From positions 1,321,675-1,361,564 of the forward strand of contig BFEA01000374.1 in the NCBI GenBank assembly GCA_003427395.1: a stretch of DNA of 39,890 nucleotides. The letters are read 5' to 3'. The stretch's first letter is position 1. Each line of letters starts with the position of its first letter. Shown here in pieces: positions 1 to 9,846 of the stretch. The DNA is from Chara braunii. Lineage: Eukaryota; Streptophyta; Charophyceae; Charales; Characeae. Below the pieces are notes generated by a model, which was not told the origin of the DNA, did not search any database, and saw only the letters and a program-made list of their open reading frames with translations. The position numbers and the translations under genes are program-made.

Positions 1-17
1 GATAATCCTAGCCCCCA

Positions 18-56
18 ATAATCCGGCCAGATAATCCGACCAGATTATCCGGCCAG
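18..56. repeat. 13-bp tandem repeat, three copies
   Basis: Three head-to-tail 13-mers of the form ATAATCCGGCCAG (18-30, 31-43, 44-56), each differing by one or two bases. The array ends just before the gypsy pol fragment and has stops in the frame of that fragment, so it is not part of the protein. It may mark a rearranged junction that cut off the rest of the pol gene. Confidence 0.75.
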
Positions 57-63
57 GTATGCC

Positions 64-408
64 GTGCTACATAGCTATAATATAGAGATCCCAACACACC
101 TCCACACCTGCCCCGTGTTCCATGCGTCAAAGTTGTTTCCATGCGTCACAAGTCAACAGTTTCCATCAAGGAGATCCATGATCCCTTCAGACATGGATGG
201 AAGGTATGACATTGAGGGCATTGTAGGTGAAGACGTATTCAGAACAGGAGGTCGAGGTCATCCACAGAAACAGTATAAAGTCAGATTTGCTTATCACGAA
301 CCTGAGGACGACCGCTGGTTTACTAGAGTTGAACTCCTAGAAACAGCTCCCGTCGTAGTTAGAGCCTACGAGAGAGAAAGGAAAGGTAAAGGTCCGGTCT
401 TAGACTGA
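64..408 (+). pseudogene. Ty3/gypsy pol 3' end: integrase C-terminus with chromodomain-like tail (fragment)
   Basis: This 114-codon open frame carries the block that follows the integrase core in chromovirus-type gypsy elements: PVFHASKL near residues 17-24, then a PSRRSM segment, then a chromodomain-like stretch (YDIEGIVGE to ELLETAP, about residues 48-95) rich in aromatic and basic residues. In the family this tail helps target integration to chromatin. No integrase core, RT or gag lies upstream in the window, and the frame starts from GTG after a short tandem array, so only the 3' end is present. It resembles the tails of elements A, B and C but is not a copy of any of them. It ends in a normal TGA, with no internal stop over this stretch. 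Confidence 0.8.
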
Positions 409-658
409 ATTATTCTCGGAGAACCTCGAATTTAGGCCGGCGGGAGTGAAACGGTATTCACCTGTTAGCAGTAGCGAATGCAAATCCCAGGGCTCGATCC
501 CTAGTTCTTACTTTACCTGTGTACAATATCTGTGTCGACCCCCAGAGTTGAACCCGTGACCTGTGTATTCACAACAGTTGGTAGGCTGTCGTAGGTCCAT
601 AGGTTGTAGGGGTTCGATCTGTAGACCTGTAGGATAGAGGTCTTAGTGAGTTCGAGAA

Positions 659-750
659 GTCGTAGCTATAGCTCTTCTGAAGGGTCAAGGTCGTAGCTGC
701 TACAGTCCTGAAAGGTCAAGTCGTAGTTGCTATAGTGTTCGAAAGGCCAA
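659..750 (+). repeat. Three degenerate 30-31-bp direct repeats
   Basis: Units start at 659, 690 and 720. Each begins GTCGTAG, contains a small self-complementary core (AGCTATAGCT, GTAGCTGCTAC or TAGTTGCTA) and ends in AAGGGTCAA, AAAGGTCAA or AAAGGCCAA. Repeats like these upstream of a TATA box are common in retrotransposon U3 regions. Confidence 0.7.
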
Positions 751-996
751 GCCCACAGACTTCTGGAAGGTCGAAAAGTGGCCTTTCGAAGTTGTCTCAC
801 ATTTGGACAGAGGCAAGTGGGCAAGTGGTGAGCCCAACTGCGTTACGTCGGCAGTGTGACTGCATCGAGTTGGCAGTGCAAACCCATGCAGTCTGCGGTA
901 CCGGTCCCAGTCAGTCACAATCCAGTCAAGCAAGTACTGTGTGGGATTGTGTGCACCTAGGGCATGGGAAAGGGGCAGACCAACGAGTTACAGAAG

Positions 997-1003
997 TATA
1001 AAT
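997..1003 (+). promoter_or_regulatory. TATA box (TATAAAT), possible LTR promoter
   Basis: TATAAAT sits in a GC-balanced context and would place a transcription start near 1025-1035, at the CATTCATTCATTCC stretch. No host gene follows closely. The likeliest transcript is the gypsy element to which the 64-408 fragment, or element A, belonged. Confidence 0.4.
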
Positions 1004-1480
1004 CAAGAGGCAGCACCCAACCATTCATTCATTCCTGCGTAAGCCATGCGGAAGTGCTGCTTGAGTGACTTGTGCAAGGTGGCCTGCAGGGCGCCCGAAG
1101 ACGAAGTGGGCAGAGTAGAGGTTGCGTACCCACAGCCAGCAGTGTTAAGCGGCCATAACCGCCGTAGGTGGTAGGCAAGTGTAGTGTGTGCGCGTGTGGG
1201 ATACAGTGTGTCGCGTGTGGGGTATCTAGGGTGATCCTGAGTTGAGTGTGTGTGAACAGGGGAGTTGAGCACAATGACGAGCAGAGAGTTGTACAGGCGT
1301 TGATGCGCCATAGCCTGTTGAAGCGAGCATGTATCTGAACTGTGTTTCCGACTTCCATATCTCTGAGCTTTGAGTGGGCGCTAAGCGCCAGGGTGACTTG
1401 CCATCTGTTTGTGTGAATGCGAAGTGGAAAAGAAAGCGAGTCTGATTGCAGACTGATTAAAGCATACTAATTAGCCCCCA

Positions 1481-1966
1481 AAATTGCAATTTTGACCTAG
1501 CTGCCGAAAATCGAATTTTTTTTTCTTTTCTTGGATTTTGTTTTCCTGCTATTTCGGTTGTGGAAAATTGCAATAGCGCAACACCTGAAATTTCTGTTTT
1601 CATTTCTCTTCTGAAAATTCAAAATGTCGTTGTTGGAAATCTGGAATATCTTTCTTTCGAAAAAAAATTGATTTCCTTTTGCGATTTCCCGTTATTTGGA
1701 AATCCAGAATATTTTTTTTTTCTTCTGAAATTCGTTAAAAAAAAAAAAAAAAACGGTACGGGAAATCCCTCTTGCAGTTACTGTTTTCCAAACTGCACGA
1801 ATTCCAAATATTTTTATTTTATTTTATTTTCAGAATTCGTTTATCGGATAATCATTTGCAGTCTGAAAGTTCGAATTTGTTTTTCCTCATTGGTAATTTC
1901 GCACTTCAGGGGGAATTGGGAGGCCTACTGAACTCGTTTGCAAGTTCAAACTTTTCTTTTTGAATA
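1481..1966 (+). other. AT-rich leader-like stretch, no gene
   Basis: This stretch is rich in GAAATTTTC/GGAAATCC words and contains a 14-base A run near 1740-1753. It has the same position and style as the AT-rich DNA beside the PBS of element B (17040-17360, opposite strand), so it is probably the 5' untranslated part of element A. The open frames in it are low-complexity and are not credible proteins. Confidence 0.45.
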
Positions 1967-2073
1967 GTGGCTCCTTATCTAGGCAATCAACCCACCCCTC
2001 CCCACCTATGTTGTTGCCCCTCTGGTCTTCTCTATCTGTCTTCGGGTACCCCCTGCAGCGGCATTGGTGAGTT

Positions 2074-2181
2074 GCCACCTCAGCAGGCCACGTCAGCAGG
2101 CCACGTCAGCAGACCACGTCAGCAGGCCACGTCAACCGACAGCCGCGCCACGATAGCAGTTGAGCAGTGCCACGTCAGCAG
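2074..2181 (+). repeat. Array of GCCACGTCAGCAG-type units in the gypsy A leader
   Basis: The block contains about six units of the form (G)CCACGTCAGCA, some degenerate, just upstream of the presumed gag start. Each intact unit holds CCACGTCA, the reverse of TGACGTGG, an ACGT-core sequence bound by plant bZIP factors of the G/C-hybrid and UPR-element type. Element B has an independent array of the same motif in the same place. Function is not shown by the sequence. Confidence 0.75.
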
Positions 2182-2224
2182 TCCTCCAGCCTGGTCTATG
2201 CTCACGCGCTTACAAACAGCCGGC

Positions 2225-3741
2225 ATGGATCAGAAGTCCGGGGACACGGCCGAGGCCTATCAGGCCCGGATGCTGGCTTTGATTACCGAAGCCAAGAAAC
2301 GGGGGGATGAGGTAGCAGTCGAAGAGAAGAAGAAGGCAGAGGACGCCGAGAAGGCACGTCTGTTGGCAATCGAACAGCAGCGCCAGCAAGACGAGGCCGC
2401 AGCAAAGGCTGCCGATGAAGAACGAAGTCAACGACGCGAGAAGATATTTACCAGAGAGCGAGCCTTGCTCACAATGGCTGCGGACTGGCGGGCCGAGGCC
2501 GAGAATGGTAAGATGGAAGAGAGTGAAAGCAAAATCGGTCTACTCCTCTCCCATTTCACGGATCTCCTGGTAATGTGCATTGCACAGCAGGAGGACATCC
2601 ACAACCTTGACGACAAGGTTCAGACGCACAACCAGGTGTTTGATCAAGTCGCCTCCAACAGTTGGAGCAACGACCCGTCGCCGTCCCCGATGCCAGCTCC
2701 TCCAACACCTCCAATCGCCTCAATGCATTGGAGATCGACGTCGGAACCCTCAAGGACGACACGCAGTTATAGCAAACCGCCACGCAACAACTGGAGCAGC
2801 GGATTTGTGCTGCCGCCGCCACACCGAGTTCAGCACCGCGCGAGACGACTCCAAGGTTCGATGATCAGGAGATCTTCTGCGATGCGATGAAGACGGACCC
2901 GATTCCGTGGTTCCGCAAGGTCGAGCTCAAGTTGCAGCTACACCATGTCAACGAGGACAAGCATCACATGTACTTATACTCCCTGGCGGGGGGCGCGTGC
3001 CAATCATGGTTGGACAATCTCTTGTCCGAGTGCGGGGTGGTTGCTGCCGACTTGTACACCAAGATCATTTGGGATGATCTAAAGGCGGCGTGGCATAAGC
3101 GGTTCCAAGTAGAGCCACCAAAGATCAAGGCAATGGACAAATTGATGACCTTCGAATAAGGCACGCTGCCGAGTGTTGACTGGATTGCCGAGTACCAACG
3201 CTTGACATCCGTCCCAGACATTCAGATGGGCTTCAAGGCTGTCAAACACTACTTCATCACGAGGTCGTTTCCAGCATTGGGCAACGCCTTGACTCACGTC
3301 GAGGACACCCTGACGACAACAACGGAGCTTTTTGACAAGGCCGCACAGATCATTGTCACGAACAAGGAGGTCAAGAACCTCAACCGTTCGTTTGCGACAG
3401 GCCCGAGCAGAGATCAGCATCGGCCGAAAGTGGCCGTGGTCGCGGCGGCAACGCCAACCGACCCTTCTAGCGAGGCCGTGCCTGCCAATGAAGGGGACAG
3501 ACTCGCAGCCGCCCGAGATGGTGGCCGCCCCGACAAAGGCCGAGGACGCGGCAAGACGAAGACAAACACCGCATCTATCCCCGGGCCCGGCGCAACAGCT
3601 CCAGCCCCATGGTCCAACTACGGTCTCTCCGAACATGCGTACAAGCTACGCACGAGATTCCGCTATTGTCTATGGTGTAACCGTGATCTCCACGACACAG
3701 TGGGTTGCTCGTCGAAAGGCAAGGGCAAGTCGGGTAACTGA
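2225..3741 (+). pseudogene. gag of gypsy A (coiled coil, capsid, zinc knuckle), broken
   Basis: Gag packages the element RNA into virus-like particles. The ATG at 2225 (MDQKSGD) follows the leader array and opens a charged Ala/Glu/Lys/Gln-rich coiled coil of about 80 residues. The capsid-like part moves to another frame near 2850 (FDDQEIF, then DPIPWFRKVELKL) and aligns with element B gag (FDDYTHQDPVLWWEGF). A TAA at 3157-3159 interrupts that frame, which reopens to 3741. The end encodes CLWCNRDLHDTVGC, a CX2CX4HX4C zinc knuckle, followed by a basic tail. An upstream in-frame ATG at 1967 exists, but it would translate the repeat array, so 2225 is preferred. One frameshift plus one stop make it a pseudogene. 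Confidence 0.82.
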
Positions 3742-3800
3742 GCACCGCCGGGAGTGAATCGACGACACTCTCGACGCCTTTGGAACTGGGCGCTTCGTAG

Positions 3801-4675
3801 GTGACCGCCCTTCATTCCGAGGCACATGCGGAAGTCAATAGTCCTTCTCTTCTATATTCTTATGAGTATGCTGCCCGGCTCGTTCCTATGCAAGGTACTC
3901 ATGCTCAAGGACAAGACGTGTGTGCGGCATCTTCTCCGTCCGGTAGCGGCGACTTATCGTCTTCAAGTGGTTCTTCATGGGGTTCGGCGCGCGAGTTCAA
4001 CATAGAGGTCTTGGACCCGCTCACGTCGGAGGATTTCGCATGGCTTCCTCTCCCGACCACGGGCCGCTTGTCGGGACCACAATGCGCAACACTATGCGCT
4101 CATCTTCACATGTATCTATCCTTCTATGCACCACCAACTTCGCCGACGGATGACGAAGCTGCGGTGGGGGTTATCCTTGCGTATGTTATTGACCCGCGAG
4201 TTTCGCAAGCAGAGGTACGATGACAACAACACACCACTCCTCTATGTCCACATCCAAGTTGGGCAAGCGTCCTGCAATGCTTTGCTGGATAGCGGAGCGA
4301 CTCGCAATTTCATGAGCCAAGCCTTTATGCAAAAGGATGGCCTTGGCGCACAAGTTCGGAGGAAGGCAAACCCGACGGCGATCAAGTTGGCGGACGGAAG
4401 GACGCAACAACTTATCGATCGTTACATCGAGGCCGTACCGATGTAATTTCGCACCTCATGCATGCGAACCGGTGACGATCGACATTTTGGACATGGACTT
4501 CGATATCATTTTGGGAATGCCTTGGCTTGCAAGTGCGGATCACACGGTCAACTTCCACCAGCGGACTCTTACCAATCGGGATGCCTTCGGCACCAAAGTG
4601 CCATGTACTATTCCTCTTCCGCACCCTTCGATCCAGTGCCAAGTGGTGACGGCCAAGTCGTTCCGGGCTACTTGA
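3801..4675 (+). pseudogene. Aspartic protease region of gypsy A pol, broken
   Basis: Retroviral-type aspartic protease that would cut the Gag-Pol polyprotein. The 3801-4223 frame holds an acidic/Ser-rich linker ending LDPLTSEDFAWLPLP, matching LDPLTFADFQWM in element B. The protease follows in another frame (4126-4446) with LLYVHIQVG and the active site ALLDSGATRNFM, so the DSG triad is intact. After a TAA at 4444-4446 the homologous sequence continues in the third frame (VTIDILDMDFDIILGMPWL, about 4470-4530), the conserved ILGM segment of the fold. At least two frameshifts separate these pieces. Confidence 0.82.
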
Positions 4676-4750
4676 GCTTACGGGCAGCCCGACGAGATAG
4701 GCCTATGCTTCCTACGGGGTGTCGCAGTATCCAATTCTTCCCCCACTCAC

Positions 4751-6190
4751 TTGTCTTTGGACCCCCGTGTGGTGCGGTTGTTTGACGAGTTCACCGACAT
4801 CTTCAAGTCACCTACTGGTGTGGTGCCGGATCGGCCAATCTCTCACGAGATCATTCTTGAGGCCGGTGTCGTGTCGCCGAAAGGGTGCATTTACTGCATG
4901 AGCGAGGAGGAGCTTACGGTCCTCCGCGCGCAACTCGATGACTTGTTGGACAAGGACTCGATCCGCCCTAGTAGCTCCCCACATGGAGCACCAGTTCTCT
5001 TCGTACGGAAGAAGAACAAGGATCTACGATTGTGCATCGACTACCGCAAGCTCAACGCGCAAACCGTCAAGAATGCGGGGCCTCTTCCTCGTATTGACGA
5101 TCTCCTTGAGCGTTTGGGTGGCGCGAAGTACTTTTCTGAGTTAGATCTGAAATCAGGATACCATCAGATTTCGATCCGGCCGAACGATCGCTATAAATCC
5201 GCATTCAAGTCGTGGTATGGGCATTTTGAGTGGGTGGTCATGCCCTTTGGCCTCACCAACGCCCCGACGACCTTTCAAGCGGCAATGACCAACGAGTTCC
5301 GTGTGATGTTGGACCGGTTCGTGCTAGTCTACTTAGACAACATTCTCGTCTATAGCCGGACATTGGAGGATCATCTTGAGCACCTTCGACGAGTGTTGGA
5401 GACGCTCCGCAGTGCCAAGTACAAAGCCAACCGCGACAAGTGCGAATTTATCCGGCAAGAGATGGACTACTTGGGCCATTTTGTCACACCGGAGGGCATC
5501 AGTCCATTGTTGGACAAGATTCAAGCCATCCAAGAGTGGTCGGCGCCGTGGAACGTTATGGTTGTCCGTTCGTTCCTTGGCCTTGCCGGCTACTACAAAC
5601 GTTTTATCAAGGGATACTCGAAGATCGCGGCCCACTTGATCAAGCTTCAATGCGGGATCGGCAGTTCGACTTCGGGGAGGATGCGCGAGAATCATTCTTG
5701 GCTCTCAAAACTGCATTATTGTCTGCGGAGGTCTTGCGAATCTATGACCTGCTATTGCCAACGCGCGTCACTATGGATGCGTCCGACTACAACATTGGTG
5801 TCGTCCTCGAACAACGCAACAGTGTCGACTAGCACCCGGTCAAGTACTTCAGCAAGAAAGTGCTGATGATGCACACAAGAAGGAGCTCCTAGCCTTCGTC
5901 CACACACTCAAGCGGTGGCGGCACTTCCTCCTTGGTAGAAGTCAATTCCGATGGGCAACGGACAACAATCCGTTGGTCTTCTACAAGACCCAAGACACTG
6001 TCAATAGCACCATCGCCCGCTGGATGGCTTTCATCGACCAATTTGACTTCTTTCCCGATCACATTCCGAGGAAGTCTAACCGTTTTGCGGATGCTCTTTT
6101 ACGGCGTCCGGGTCATTGTACCGCCATCTATTCAACCTTCGAAATCAACGACAATTTGCGGGACAGTTTCATCCGCGGCTACTACCAAGC
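4751..6190 (+). pseudogene. Reverse transcriptase and RNase H of gypsy A pol, altered active site
   Basis: The 4751-5866 frame encodes a gypsy RT from SHEIILEAG through the fingers (LRLCIDYRKLNAQTVKN), LDLKSGYHQI, MPFGLTNAPTTFQ and FVLVYLDNILVYS. The canonical box is YLDD; here the second aspartate is Asn (GAC to AAC), which should abolish catalysis. After about 5645 the frame shifts. RNase H follows as TRVTMDASDYNIGVVLEQ, with its first catalytic Asp present, until TAG at 5830-5832 stands where element B has Trp. A further shift leads to KKELLAFVHTLKRWRHFLLG and the connection domain ending FADALLRRP near 6110. The order and lengths fit a full RT-RNase H unit, but no single frame could make it. 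Confidence 0.88.
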
Positions 6191-7440
6191 GACAAGTACG
6201 CGAATTGCTCCTCTCCTAATCTGGCGCCTTCTCACTACTGGATCCAAGAGGGGTACTTGCTTGTCCACAAGCGGGGGAAGGACCTTCTTTGCGTACCGAG
6301 TGACTCCCACTTGCGTACACGGCTTCTTGGCGAGTTCCACGATGCTCCCGCCACCGGACACTTTGGAGTCAATCGAACGATTGGCCGACTTTGCGAGTGC
6401 TTTTGGTGGCCTGACCTTCTCGACGACGTCACACGCTATTGCGACTCATGCGAAGTTTGCCTACGCTGCAAATCCCGCAACCATCGTCTGTACGGCGAGT
6501 TGCGACCATTACCGGTCCCCTTGCGATGGACGGAAGCGATTGCCATGGACATTACCAGGCCGTTCCCCAAGCACAAGACCGGTGTGGATGGGATTCTCAC
6601 GGTGGTCGATCGACTCACCAAGTTCGCCATGTTTTTGCCTTGTCGCAATCATGCCAAGGCACCGGAGTTGGCCGAGGTTCTTTACGCCGATTGGATTCGA
6701 ACCAAGGGTTACCCCAAAACCGATGGCCAAAGGGAGACGGCGCATCAGACCGCACAAGTTCTCCTTCGCACTCTCATCCGTCCCAACCAAAAGGATTGGG
6801 TTGAGCGGTTGCCAAACATCGAGTTGGCATACAACTCATCCATCCACCCGGCTATTAGGATGTCGCCCTTCAAGTTCGAGCACGCCTCGCCGTTCACTTC
6901 TCCGTTGGACACAATCATTCCATGAGCGGCCGAGAGCGACAACCATATTCTTTTCTTGTGTCGGATGCAAGAGCTACTGGTCAAGGCACGCGACCACATG
7001 GCTAAGACGCAGCAACGCATGAGCCAACAGGCTAATCGCCAGTGTCTTCCTTGTCCATTCCGCGCCGACGATCTCATTTGGGTTTCCGCTGCGGAGTTCA
7101 GCCTCGAACAAGATATCTCTCGCAAGCTCCTCCCGAAATGGATGGGGCCCTGGCCGATCGTTGCACCTGCTGGGGATGCACCCGAATGACCTTCCTTCAT
7201 CATTCAGGTGCCCGCCCACTTGCCCGACTGCCCGGTCTTTCATTGCTCCAAGTTGGCTCTTTACAGGCCAACGGAACATGACAATTTTCCTGGGCGACGA
7301 TCGCAAGACCCACCCTCTATGGACGGTTTTCAAGATGTCGGCGACATCATCTCCGAGTGATGCTACAGCAACAGGCCGACCGAATACTTGGTACACTTTG
7401 TGTACTGCACCCACAAAGTTGACCGTTGGTTGACCCGTTG
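6116..7440 (+). pseudogene. Integrase and chromodomain-like tail of gypsy A pol, core deleted
   Basis: Integrase inserts the cDNA into chromosomes. Visible parts are the HHCC zinc domain (EFHDAPATGHFGVNRT, then CDSCEVC), the start of the catalytic core (AIAMDITRPFP, first Asp), VDRLTKFAMFLP, then GYPKTDGQRETAHQTA with the Glu region. Compared with element B, about 35 residues between GYP and KTDGQ are missing in frame, including the segment with the second catalytic Asp. The 6956-7189 frame adds the post-core domain (LIWVSAAEF, SRKLLPKWMGPWP). Beyond a TGA at 7187-7189 the homology continues (PVFHCSKL, PGRRSQDPPSMDG) through another TGA near 7360 to a chromodomain-like end. Confidence 0.87.
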
Positions 7441-8009
7441 TCGAGCGCATCGGTCCCGCAGGGGGACCCTCCCGGCTGCGTCACGCAGGATTTTGCAAGA
7501 CTTCGTCGTAGAGCGCGGGTTGTCGCTCCGACCAAGTGCGCCAACCGTACCTCTCGCGGTTCCCTACGACAGGACAGGGTCAAGCGAGACACGTCTTACC
7601 TCCACCCGTGGGAGCTGTCACCATCCCTTGGGTGGGTGTATCCCCGCTGCGCTACTGAACCACGTGCGAAAGCTTTTCGTATGCAATCGCAGAGGTGGCC
7701 CGACCGAGGGCGTTTCTCATTCGCTGTAGCATAGGGGGTACGTGCGGTCAACGCCCCTCACCCCGGCCTTCTTTTTATTTTCTGAGGGGGGTGACAGGTC
7801 GTTCCCCGCACACGTCGTGCGCCGCACGGGATCAGTTGGGCTCGTGCGCCGCACGTCGGGAACCGGCCGCACGATGTGCGCTTGCAAGTATGGGTTGGAT
7901 ACGTTATTTCCAATACTGATGTGAGAAGGATGCAATCACGGCCTTCCACCACGGCCTTCCCCCACGGCCTTCCCCCACGTCCTCCCTTTCAATACAGCTG
8001 GTTCGTTTT
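7441..8009. other. GC-rich non-coding stretch between gypsy A and LINE E
   Basis: No gene is supported. It holds two copies of the near-perfect palindrome CGTGCGCCGCACG (7816-7828 and 7843-7855, 27 bp apart) and 3.5 copies of a 13-mer CACGGCCTTCCCC (7937-7979). A purine run (GAGGGGGG, about 7784) could be a polypurine tract of element A, which would make the following sequence its 3' LTR. No second copy in the window confirms that. Confidence 0.5.
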
Positions 8010-8719
8010 TTTTTGTTTTGTTTTCGCAAACGGACCCACAAGGCCCAAACATTTGCTTTTGGCCGAGCCTCCTCTGGACCTCCGAAAATTGCACTGGGAA
8101 GTATATTCCCGTTTCCCCCAACACTCAGAAAGGGAGTGGTGGTTTAGGAATACGTGTAGTGGCCCTAAGGGCCCACATGCACAAAAAAGAAAACATATGG
8201 TGGCGTATGTTTGCATGTTCTAGCAAAAGATTCATTCTAATTTTGCACATTTGGTTAGTGCAACCAAGGCTGGATCCATATGGTGCGAAAATCAGAGGTG
8301 TTGGTGGAATAGTATGCCATTGGACCAAGGGGGAAGCTTCTTGGCTCCCGCAACCCCTTCACGTGGCGAGAAAAAACCGAGATGTTCCGAGTGCGTGTGC
8401 TACAGGAGGGACAAGACTCCACGGTCTTCTTCCCCCAAACACCAATAAGCGAGCTGCCCATTGACCCTGAAGAATGGCAATGGCAGACTGCCCAGGAAAC
8501 AGCAGCGGCGATTGGAAAAAGAGTCCACCTTAACACCATATCTGTCAAATCCATGTATAGGATGCTTAGACCCAAGAGAGTGCTAAGGGACCAAATCAAT
8601 GATAGATGGGCTCAACACCTGGACGTGGATCGGTCCCTCCTCAAGCCAATTAAATGGTTCAGTGGAAGCAAAGCGAGACCGACAAAAATCACGTTATTAC
8701 AATGGCAGATCGCTCATCG
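8010..8719 (+). mobile_element. LINE E, 5' portion (C-terminal ORF2 segment), interrupted by LINE D
   Basis: The protein traces match the post-RT part of LINE D ORF2: LLWTSEN and KGSGGLGI near 8070-8150 correspond to FLWTGDG and KGRGGLGI in D. After an internal deletion of roughly 200 codons near 8230-8250, EVLVE, an in-frame TAG, YAIGPRGKLLGSRNPF corresponds to QTVLVEYYAITKKGTLQG. The long stretch 8382-8706 (MFRVRVLQEG, LRPKRVLRDQINDRWAQHL, KITLLQWQIAHR) enters the RT zinc-binding domain. The sequence stops inside that domain exactly where LINE D begins and resumes after the LINE D poly(A) at 21906. It has frameshifts and one TAG, so it is an old copy. Confidence 0.82.
8707..8719 (+). repeat. 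Target-site duplication of LINE D, left copy
   Basis: AGATCGCTCATCG here is repeated exactly at 21906-21918, right after the LINE D poly(A). The first A is ambiguous because it abuts the A tail, so the duplication is 12-13 bp. The duplicated bases are LINE E coding sequence (IAHR), and removing one copy brings the two halves of LINE E into phase. Confidence 0.9.
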
Positions 8720-9342
8720 ATTTGGGAGGGGGGCTCACCACAACAGTAATACTGCCAATTAGCCCGTACCCAGGCCTTGACCACAGGATGTGCATGGCAG
8801 TCTGGACTGTTTGCAAAAGACCAGACCAAGGGGCTAGCTACTACAAACTCAATACTTCAGTACTCGGGTTCCAAATATTCCAGAAATATCTACAGCAAGC
8901 ACGGGACTTCTGGAAAGACCAACGTCTCCATCACGACTCGCCAATCGCATGGTTCAACAACGGATTGTTTTTTCTATCTAAAAAATGTAATGAATATTCA
9001 AAACGCCTAGCCGCACAAAGACACCAGTAGGAAATCACGTTAATGCACAACTTAGTAGATGCAGAATAAAAGCAAATACCGCAAGGGCAGGAACCGATTT
9101 CCCCGAAATTACAAACTCACATACTAGACCTGAAGGCTCAACTCTTGAGACACACACATTATCGAAGGCAGGGAGCCCAAACAAGGGCAAGATTGTCTAG
9201 ATACTCTACGGAAGGATCGATGAATTCTCATTTTTTCAGCCTAGCCAAAACACGCCTCAAAAGGACCACGGTCGAGGCACTCTATGAACCAAACGCCACG
9301 GAATCGGACCCAACCGTCTCCACGGCGCGGTGCACCAAATAA
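8720..9342 (+). pseudogene. LINE D ORF2: end of AP-like endonuclease and linker to RT
   Basis: The first frame reads DLGGGLTTTVILP, then SPYPGLDHRMC, the last catalytic motif of the APE-type endonuclease (family S/T-D-H; here L-D-H). The same words occur in LINE F (ILPRSPYPGLDHKM). A linker follows with YYKLNTSVL, FWKDQ, IAWFNNGLFFLSKKCNEYSKRLAAQRH, then TAG at 9028-9030. Another frame (about 9145-9342) carries SMNSHFFSLAKTRLKRTTVEAL, a segment usual between endonuclease and RT in L1-like ORF2. The N-terminal two thirds of the endonuclease are absent because the element is 5'-truncated. Confidence 0.8.
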
Positions 9343-9846
9343 CATATGACTTCTACAAAGACCTCTTCTCCTCGCATGTGGACAAGTCAAACGCGCCACA
9401 ACACGATCGTCAACTAACGAACTTCCTACAACCAATTAACAAAACCCTAACAGTTGAACAACGGGAATCCCTGGAGGCCCCCCTCTCCAAACAAGAAATA
9501 TGGATCGCCCTCCTTCAAATGAAGGAAGAGAAAGCACCTGGGATTGATGGCTTCCCTAAGGAATTTTGGGAAACCACATGGGATTTCCTGAGCCAGGACG
9601 TCATGGACTTCTATAAAGAAGTATGGCTCACAGGGGAAATGGGTGAAAGGGTGGGGCAAGGGATACTGACCCTCTTATATTAGAAAGGGGACAAAATGGA
9701 TATCAGAAATTACCGCCCGATCACTCTTCTCACAGTATTATACAAAATGTTGTCTAAAACCTTAGCTAATAGAATGATTCCGGTCATGGAAGACATCATC
9801 CACCCTTCTCAAACAGGCTTCATGGAAAATAAGAACATACGAGAGA
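9330..9846 (+). pseudogene. LINE D ORF2: N-terminal half of reverse transcriptase
   Basis: Residues from ITYDFYKDLF through MKEEKAPGIDGFPKEFW and a TAG at 9681-9683, then MDIRNYRPITLLTVLYKMLSK and IIHPSQTGFMENKNIRE, are RT motifs 0-2 of an L1-like element. The frame is cut at 9846 by the gypsy B LTR (duplicated bases AGAGA at 9842-9846). It resumes at 18721 in the same phase, with the HEVLQLTKHS and FIDFEKAYDHVDW motifs that should come next. This shows the LTR element landed in an uninterrupted RT domain. Confidence 0.9.
9842..9846. repeat. Target-site duplication of gypsy B, left copy (AGAGA)
   Basis: AGAGA immediately precedes the left LTR start (TGTTGCATAC) and is repeated at 18716-18720 just after the right LTR end (GTATGCCACA). 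Five base pairs is the usual length for Ty3/gypsy integrases. Confidence 0.93.

Larger units (their letters stand above)
409..1480 (+). other. Non-coding region downstream of gypsy pol, candidate 3' LTR
   Basis: No convincing gene is seen. The position directly after a gypsy pol stop, a purine-rich GGCGGGAG near 439, a good TATA box at 997-1003, three 30-31-bp direct repeats (659-750) and a tRNA-like patch near 464-507 would fit an LTR with its promoter in the right half. I could not find matching termini, a second copy or a target-site duplication, so the LTR reading is an inference. Short open frames on both strands here show no recognisable domain. Confidence 0.35.
1967..7440 (+). mobile_element. 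Ty3/gypsy retrotransposon A, decayed internal region
   Basis: Gag, protease, RT, RNase H, integrase and chromodomain-like tail follow in Ty3/gypsy order on the plus strand, all recognisably related to element B. The reading frame is broken many times: a frameshift near 2850, TAA at 3157-3159, stops near 4446 and 4675, a frameshift near 5645, TAG at 5830-5832, and shifts near 5866 and 6190. LTRs, PBS and PPT could not be identified with confidence. Purine-rich GAGGGGGG near 7784 and CAGGGGGACC near 7459 are the only PPT-like candidates. The element cannot be autonomous, because the integrase has lost a catalytic aspartate and the RT motif is altered. Confidence 0.88.

Noticed and set aside
1560-1963. 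Open frames of 63-123 codons rich in Phe and Lys
   Set aside because: They are low-complexity translations of the AT-rich leader with no domain; composition matches repeat leader DNA.
2074-2181. Array of short repeats considered as a CRISPR array
   Set aside because: Units are contiguous with no unique spacers of uniform length, in a plant retrotransposon leader.
3079-3636. 185-codon minus-strand frame opposite gypsy A gag
   Set aside because: Antisense shadow; the plus strand has the zinc knuckle and capsid homology.
4126-7022. Elements A, B and C considered as endogenous retroviruses with envelope genes
   Set aside because: No open frame with a signal peptide and transmembrane segment lies between integrase and the 3' end; tails are chromodomain-like as in plant chromoviruses.
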